A DNA stretch of 64,000 nucleotides from Ceraceosorus guamensis (lineage: Eukaryota; Basidiomycota; Exobasidiomycetes; Ceraceosorales; Ceraceosoraceae), in NCBI RefSeq assembly GCF_003144195.1, contig NW_020289998.1:314459-378458 (forward strand), written 5' to 3'. Both the position numbers and the translations under genes were made by a program. This document shows, one piece after another, positions 58,501 to 64,000 of this stretch. Position 1 is the stretch's first letter, and each line of letters begins with the position of its first letter. A model generated the notes under the pieces. It did no database searches, was not told the DNA's origin, and saw only the letters and a list, made by a program, of their open reading frames with translations.

Positions 58501-58558
58501 GTGAGAGCATTCCTTCGGACATGCTGCTTGGCTCTGTGTGCGAATCAGCGCGCTTCAT
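52582..58558 (-). CDS. Mms22/Mus7 DNA-repair protein
   Basis: Scaffold acting with the Rtt101-Mms1 cullin ligase in replication-fork repair. Three exons: 58558-57925, 57842-53832 (4 kb) and 53765-52582, about 1942 residues. The first third is low-complexity and rich in Ser, Arg and Asp, with a long basic coiled stretch (RRRKREERKLKQKEEKRKEK) and several acidic Ser clusters. The Mms22 helical region begins near LDEFIPSRQC and AELGFLTLDFGIRPLPIGI and continues with SGLVILRDYSAELWVSLIHL, LSFWLVLEKAVSHW, SLWHWRFVGAEAVMTHLFKL and VLPMRVMPFTQSKPPTALE. The last exon gives the C-terminal domain (EAMKIIQAFLLHRNRAV, SQDSFADLFPDADLDDEML, VMAHEYGHSQQGS). The single long exon gives good support for the frame; both introns are GT-AG and in phase. 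Confidence 0.88.
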
Positions 58559-59042
58559 GCCGATATCCGCTCCGCCAACTCTAGATGGGTTTGGATAAGC
58601 AAGAGCGGCGGACGGAGATCTGGATGGAGCTGAGAGGGTCGACCGCCCTGCTGGCTAAGCCGAGCATTCGTGATACTGATTTTGATTCAAATGCAGCGGA
58701 CGGTCATGGACGCGCAGCAGAGGACGCGCTCATCACGTCGCGTAAAGCAGCGCAATCAAATGAATTCAGATTCTGATTGCGCGAATCGCGCTTGTTACCG
58801 AAACCAACACTTCCCGCCCAGAGTATACTGTAGTCGGCCGAGAGACTGAATGCCCTCCACTTAGCTTGCCCGCCTCGATTTCTGGCTCCTTTTCCGAACG
58901 GAGAAGTACAGTACATGTCTTCTGCCTTCCACCCATTCACCCATGCCATCAGTATCTTTCTCAATGTTCGCAGGGACACGGCTCGAATGATCCTGCTCCC
59001 CAGTGCTTGCCGGTCTCCAAAGGCCTGTTCAACGGCGATAGT
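58559..59042. other. Divergent promoter region between Mms22 and F-box genes
   Basis: About 480 bases. Contains TTGCGCGAATCGCGC-type words near 58776-58793. An upstream in-frame extension of the F-box frame exists without an ATG, so it is treated as leader. No separate gene seen. Confidence 0.4.
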
Positions 59043-61077
59043 ATGATGGACGTTGGTGCGAGTCGGAGTACCCTGCCCTTGGAGCTGGTCCCGGAGATCA
59101 TGCAGCGTTTCTCACAAAGCGTAGGGTGTCTAGCAGCCTGCGCGTTAGTCTCGCGAACTTTCAATCGCTACGCCACACCTTATTTGTACTCCAACTTAAT
59201 CCTTCGCTCGCAAGGTCGGCTCAAGCTCCTTTTTAGGACCTTAGTTGCTCGCCCTGAATTGGCTCTACTCCTCAAGGCTCTCGGTAAGTCGGCGCGTCAG
59301 GAGCGGCTTCATCAGGGAACGAGTGTATGCTTCCATGCTCATATCTGCTCGCTGCCGCTGCAGAGATTCGCGTGTACCCGTTTGGCTTGCGGGCCGAGGA
59401 ACTGGAACAGCTCGAACACAGCATATGCGAAGCACTTCGAAGTGCCACACAGCTGGAAGCGCTCTGCTGGACCCGGACTGGCAGCCTGTGAGTGGCGGCT
59501 CAAGCACTCTTATCGGGGCATTTGCACCCTCATCATGCACCATTCCTCCCACTGGCGCAGCAATGATCGAGTCCTTCCAGTTCTCTCAGCGCTTCCTTCT
59601 TTAAGACACTTGGAAATCACTGGCGATGCGCGCACTTGGTCACCTAAAACTCTTTTGGAGCATCTACCGCCTCAATTAGAGAGCTTTGCAGTGGTTTTGC
59701 CGGACAGGAGTCTGATTTCGTCCTTGAGGTTGATTGCTCAGAGATGCCACTCACTCAAGAGCTTCAGCGTTCTTCTTCAGGTACGTTCTATAAGTCGACG
59801 CGGCGCCGCCCTGCCTGTACTGCTGACGTGCAGATCGACATCGCCTCGCAGCATTCAGCCCACCTGGACGATGCCCACCTCATCGACCTCGCCAAGTATT
59901 TGACGTCTCTAGAGCGCATCAGCTTGGCTGGTTGCCGTGCTGTCTCGCAAGCAGGACTGACTCCTCTGTTGTTGGCTTCGCGATCGGGCATTCGGGAGCT
60001 TGCACTGGAAGGAACAGCGGTCGTGAGTGTGGCCTACGTCATCAAAAAGCTCCGTAGCAAGCATGCATTCAACGGTTGCCGTCTCTTCATACCCGCCAAA
60101 GAATCCCAGCGCTTTACCCTCCTTGGCGCCCATGTTGCAGCGCTTGAGACAGCTCAGCTTGACCCTACCGCGCGCTCGAGTCACCTCTGTGGAGGACTTT
60201 CTTGTTTCTCTTGCAGGGCTTGTGCGCCGCCTTCCCTTCCTGGAGGATTTGACGCTGTATGCGAGCAGCTACAACCGTCCTGAATCAAATCCAGACTTTG
60301 CCGACGACTCCAACGACTCTGACAGAGAGGGGGATGGCATCGAAGCAAGTGCCGTACCAGCCCTGTCCACAGCCGAGTTTCCAACAAGAGCGCTGCAAAA
60401 TCCCAGCACTAAGCAAGATCAACTCGATTTTCTAATGTGCGAGCTCGTGCAAGCGACCGAGGGAAGACTTCGTCGACTGCGTGCTCAAGGCGTGAGGCTG
60501 AGTGCCAGGGGCTTGAACACGCTGTGTCGAAGAGCACCCCTTCTGAGCCAGCTAGTGGTGCATGTGTCGTCGGATGTCACACCGGTGAGCGACTATGGGC
60601 CGGAGTATCTCCTCTGCCACAGTCTCACCTTCCAACCCATTTCCAGGTTTCAATGCGTCAGAGCTTGTCACTACTCAAGCATCTCTCTGAGCTGCACATC
60701 ATGGCAGACGTATCCAGCGGCGTCGAATTGATAACAGAGGATCTCAGGCAGATCGCGCAAGATTCGAACAATCTGACCCAAGTCGGATTCAAGAATCGCG
60801 TATGGGAGGTGAGTAGCGCTGCGAGGGGTCGCTTGGGCATGCTGACGGTGCTTCGACCCGACCTACCAATGTATGATGTGCTTCCGTTCGCCTGCAGGTC
60901 GATCGTTTGCCGTGGCTTGGCAGGTCGTTGGAGGCCACGACAATTCCAGACAGTCATGTTAGTGCCGAGGTGGAGACCGGTCTAAGCCAGCCAGAAGCAC
61001 ATCAAGACGTCAAACTGCTCAGATATGACTTTTCGAGCCAGCGCATCCCCGACGTCTTCCTTGTGGTGCGGGCTTGA
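59043..61077 (+). CDS. F-box/leucine-rich-repeat-like protein
   Basis: Probable substrate adaptor of an SCF ubiquitin ligase. Seven exons keep frame: 59043-59283, 59364-59487, 59561-59780, 59834-60022, 60141-60584, 60647-60808 and 60898-61077, about 519 residues. An F-box-like start (LPLELVPEIMQRF, CLAACALVSRTFNRYATPYL, YSNLILRS) is the usual fungal form. It is followed by leucine-rich repeats: LPVLSALPSLRHLEITGDA, LEEHLPPQLESFAVVLPD, LAKYLTSLERISLAGCRAVS, LRQLSLTLPRARV and LVRRLPFLEDLTLYASSY. The start ATG was chosen as the first before the F-box. Substrates cannot be inferred. All joins are GT-AG. Confidence 0.75.
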
Positions 61078-61419
61078 CTGGCCAACGATCTGAGTAAAGC
61101 TGGCCGGCATACTGTGCCAATCTTGATTTCAGACCAAACCGCCTCGCCAACTGTACATGTCCAAGCTTTTATTCAGGCGACTCCGCTGACCTGCACCCGC
61201 CGCTGCTTCCACCTACACAGCCAGTGCTGCACGAGACGGTGGCGGCATCGCTAGCTCACCGGCGCGCGCAACAGCCCTGGTAGGCAGACATGGGCTGGAA
61301 ACAGCTTTCAAAAATGAGCAAATTTTAGCAAGCATGCTTCCACTGCGCGGCGTGGTTGTGCAGCCAGCCCTTGCTTCTATAAGTATAGCATTCCGTTCGC
61401 ATGTGCCAAACCATATTCA
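61078..61419. other. Convergent intergenic region, no gene seen
   Basis: About 340 bases between the stops of the F-box and RIB3 genes; likely 3' UTRs. Nothing recognised. Confidence 0.5.
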
Positions 61420-62347
61420 TCAGGCCAACTGAGGTGGAGCGACGCCCTGCTCTTCCATGCGCACCCCTCTTTCCCGATCCAACGCTTCGGCCGCCACGCC
61501 GTTTGGAATCACGTCTCCCTCCTGCGCTTCCCTCCATTTGCGCAAAGCTTCGATGGTCGTCACTCGCAGGTTGTGCTCCTTGGCGAATGCCAAACAAGCA
61601 TCGCGCGCAGCGATGCCACCTGCCGGATCTGAAGGGTCCACCAGCTCGCACAGCAGCGCTGCGGGGGCCAAGCCAGCTGCTACGGCGAGATCTGTGTGGT
61701 ATCGGGAAGTCAAGGGCACGCTTTGATCAGGGATCCAAACGCAGCTCGGCAGCATATGACCACTCACCAACGCTCGCTTCTGTGTGGCCGCCCCTTCTCC
61801 GCACGCCTCCTTCTGTATACCTCAGGGGACACAAGTGGCCAGGTCTAGCGAAATCATCCTTCCGCACGCTTCCAGAAATGCCTGATTCAGCCAACTTCCT
61901 GGCTGTCAATGCCCGATCATGGGCGGAAATGCCTGTCGTTGTGCCGTGCAAGTAGTCCACTGTGACTGTGTAAGCCGTCTTGTTCTTCTCTGTATTGTGC
62001 GGCACCATCATGGGAATGTCCAGGGCTGCAATGAGTGCGGGATGCAGCGAAATGCAGATGAAACCGCTGGTGTAGAATTTTGTGCATCAGCTTCCTCACC
62101 CGACGCAGAGTGCGAGTCGGCAAATATGGAAAGCTCACCTGGTGTGCCGGATGAACCAAGCCATCTGCTCGGTGGTGATGTTTTGCGCAGGGATGATCAA
62201 ATCACCTTCATTTTCGCGGTCCTCATCATCCAGAACGATGACAAACTCGCCGCGCTTGATCGCTTCGATGGTGTCTGGGACGCTGTCGAACATGACGCGG
62301 GGATGGGCAATGTCGACGCTTGGTGCGAGCGTTGGTGCCGGTACCAT
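61420..62347 (-). CDS. RIB3: 3,4-dihydroxy-2-butanone 4-phosphate synthase (riboflavin pathway)
   Basis: Converts ribulose 5-phosphate to 3,4-dihydroxy-2-butanone 4-phosphate plus formate, one of the two inputs of lumazine synthesis. Three exons: 62347-62139, 62066-61768 and 61691-61420, about 259 residues. Active-site motifs are [20 protein letters not shown] (Mg-binding acidic loop), [48 protein letters not shown] and [20 protein letters not shown] with [14 protein letters not shown]. The protein has only the synthase domain, without the GTP cyclohydrolase II part found in bacterial fusions, as is normal in fungi. The start is the ATG at 62347, before [19 protein letters not shown] site lies about 480 bases upstream. 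Confidence 0.95.
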
Positions 62348-63496
62348 TGCGAGGTGACTGATGGAGATGTGGAGCTTCGCAAGATCAAGATGCGAAGCAC
62401 ACTTCCACACTAGTATCAGGGGAAGGGGAGTGACAGAAATGAAGAGTCGCTGAGAAAAGGCAAAGGTGTGGTGCGCGAACCGCAGGAAGGAGAACGTGAT
62501 ATCGAGAGGGGAAAGAAGGTGGGATGCAAGATGAGGGAGATGCGGCATCACTTGCCTTCTACCGCGGCCGGTGAAGGAAGGGAAACCCAAGACTCGCGGA
62601 TCCGGATTGTGCAATCCGCGTCCAACTCCGCCCGGAAAGCAGCAAGATTGGTCATGAAAGCTGCTTTCCATGCACTTTACTTGTCCTTATTCACGATTCT
62701 GTACGTTACGCCTGCTGCAGTCACAAGTGTGAGTCTCGCTCGGCCTTTGTCGAGCCGCAAGTCCCGGTCGCGTTGCGGACTGACCTGTGGCCCGATCACC
62801 GCTTGAAAAAGCTTATCGGCGAGAGAGGGTCACGTGAAAAAGGTCCAGCCTATTGATTTGAGTTACGCGCGGTGCTATGGTGGGGCGCGCGCGCGCGCGC
62901 GCGCTGCGTCGCACGCATCACATGCAGCATGAGGCATGCAGCAGCACGTTTTATGCAGCTTGCAGACGTCTCCGTTCGGACCCAGATTTCAGCTACAGGC
63001 ACGGGTGTACGATGTTGATTGATGCTTGGCCAGCCCGAGGAGCATCACCGCCCCTGCAGAGTGGTGCATAACGTCTCTGAGGCGCATGGATGAGGGACGG
63101 GCGGGCGGGCGTGCGATGCTCGCTAATGAGGATATTGGCTATGCAGGCATTTGGGCACATGCAGCAGACCAAGCCGCATCATGCAGCGCAAGGCGCTCAG
63201 TCTTGCAAAATCAGCTGTCGTAGTGCCAACTGTGGTGATGAGCCCTCCGTCAAAGGAGCGAGCGGCGAGCGAATTGCATCCGCAAGTCACGAGTCGTGAC
63301 CACCTCCCTCTTCGTGCCACGACTGCTATATACATGCGCACGCTTTTGAATTGCACGCACACATGCAGCAGGCATCCATGCATCAGCGCTAGCATCACAT
63401 AGTATGCGCATCAGAAGCACCGCTCGCCGCGCGGGCGGGCGGAGTAGGGCGCGTACACTCTTGACTGTATACTCCGCGCTGCGTATGAACTACCAC
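62348..63496. other. Gene-poor flank with (GC)10 and ACTCGTGA words
   Basis: Upstream region of RIB3 and beyond. Contains GTCACGTG at 62829-62836, a (GC)10 tract at 62885-62904 and AGTCACGAGTCGTGACC near 63285, a version of the dispersed GACTCGTGA word forming a near-perfect inverted repeat. No supported gene. Confidence 0.45.
62885..62904. repeat. (GC)10 dinucleotide tract
   Basis: Ten uninterrupted GC units, about 540 bases upstream of RIB3. Confidence 0.9.
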
Positions 63497-64000
63497 TCAA
63501 TCGTGAATACCATTCGTAATTCTTACCTCTTCATCTCCAGCCTCAGTCGTGAGGCTTGCACGTGCAAGCTGCAAACAATGCGCTGATCGCCATCTCTTTG
63601 TAGCAGCAGCAGCATCATCACACCTCTCACAAAGACTGATAGCTTGCGTGGCCGCAGACATTGGCAGCAGCACAACTTCACGAAGACGAAGCCGTAGACA
63701 AGCGATCGCTGTTGTACACGTGCTGCGAGAGAAGAGGTCGCCTGTCAAGTCGGACACTCCTTCTATAGCGGTGCATGCGCAAGGTGCTCTAACACTCAAG
63801 CACGAGTAGCCATCAGCAGCCGAGTCAAAGAAATTCAGCGAGCTTGACTGCCTTGCGTGCTCTAAGCCCAAAACTTCTCCAATCGAATCGCCAGCGACGC
63901 TGCGCTCACACAAAACGCCGTTATGTCGAATCCATACTACCGAACCACGCGGGACGGGGGGCATGCTGGTCAAAGTGGAAGTAGGGACGACGCCGCATCC
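63497..64000 (-). CDS. Open frame reaching the window edge, unidentified
   Basis: A minus-strand frame is open from the right edge to a stop at 63497 (about 167 codons). It could be the last exon of a gene beyond the window. The composition is not strongly protein-like: Cys- and Ala-rich stretches with no motif I recognise. It may be chance, since GC-rich DNA here gives many long frames. Confidence 0.2.
   Translation of the reverse strand, partial: GCGVVPTSTLTSMPPVPRGSVVWIRHNGVLCERSVAGDSIGEVLGLEHARQSSSLNFFDSAADGYSCLSVRAPCACTAIEGVSDLTGDLFSRSTCTTAIACLRLRLREVVLLPMSAATQAISLCERCDDAAAATKRWRSAHCLQLARASLTTEAGDEEVRITNGIHD

Noticed and set aside
61401-61955. Plus-strand frame of about 180 codons across RIB3
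   Set aside because: Mirror of RIB3 exons on the other strand; no independent support.
1-64000. Transposons, LTR or other virus-like elements, CRISPR arrays, biosynthetic cluster
   Set aside because: No reverse transcriptase, integrase, transposase, capsid, terminal repeat, repeat-spacer array, or backbone synthase was recognised; genes are ordinary nuclear housekeeping and regulatory genes.

Overview
The window is nuclear DNA of a filamentous or yeast-like fungus. Genes are dense and lie on both strands. Most are split by short GT-AG introns of about 50-120 bases, with many very small exons. Several proteins have basidiomycete-type architectures (Zap1-type C2H2 factor, delta-8 sphingolipid desaturase, fungal Mic26/27, Mms22/Mus7). 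The GC-rich coding sequence, the short introns and the intergenic DNA full of short CTTGA-type and ACTCACGA-type words suggest an Ustilaginomycotina-like basidiomycete. That placement is inference from style, not a database match. I recognise no transposon, virus-like element, CRISPR array, rRNA gene or convincing tRNA gene.

Layout, left to right: tail of an unidentified gene (1-132, +); MICOS subunit Mic26/27 (351-1496, +); METTL16-type U6 snRNA m6A methyltransferase (2419-4764, -); importin beta-1 (5820-8965, +); mitochondrial lipoate-protein ligase (9811-11525, -); RING-CH membrane ubiquitin ligase (12240-14614, +); RNA polymerase I subunit RPA34.5-like (14797-15862, -); RRM/RS splicing factor (16786-18521, +); Mediator subunit 16-like (18789-22242, -); NIF3/DUF34 (23117-24889, +); Cbf1-like bHLH factor (25164-26905, -); eIF5A (28157-29306, +); delta-COP (30242-32340, -); LSM7 (33176-33959, +); delta-8 sphingolipid desaturase (34147-35982, -); Zap1-like zinc-finger factor (39352-42408, +); four-TM protein (42979-44322, -); type II PI 4-kinase (45178-48287, +); SurE-like nucleotidase (48490-50098, -); spliceosomal RED (50683-52561, +); Mms22/Mus7 (52582-58558, -); F-box/LRR protein (59043-61077, +); RIB3 (61420-62347, -); then gene-poor DNA to the edge.

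The genes are housekeeping and regulatory and do not form a cluster. Themes recur: pre-mRNA splicing and U6 biology (METTL16, LSM7, RED, RS factor), transcription (RPA34.5, Med16, Cbf1-like, Zap1-like), membrane traffic and lipid signalling (delta-COP, PI4K II, sphingolipid desaturase), mitochondria (Mic26/27, lipoate ligase) and ubiquitin (RING-CH, F-box, Mms22). Genes mostly alternate in strand, giving divergent promoters and short convergent gaps, the shortest being 20 bases between the RED and Mms22 stop codons.

Exon models were built by hand by requiring GT-AG (once GC-AG) junctions, reading-frame continuity and agreement with remembered family motifs; none was tested against RNA data. 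The points most worth a second look are an 11-base microexon in METTL16, a GC-AG intron in the PI 4-kinase gene, the cysteine-rich N-terminus of the Zap1-like factor, several 3-18 base first coding exons, and intergenic inverted repeats built on ATTCTTGATT/AATCTTGA. I found no clearly new multi-gene system.
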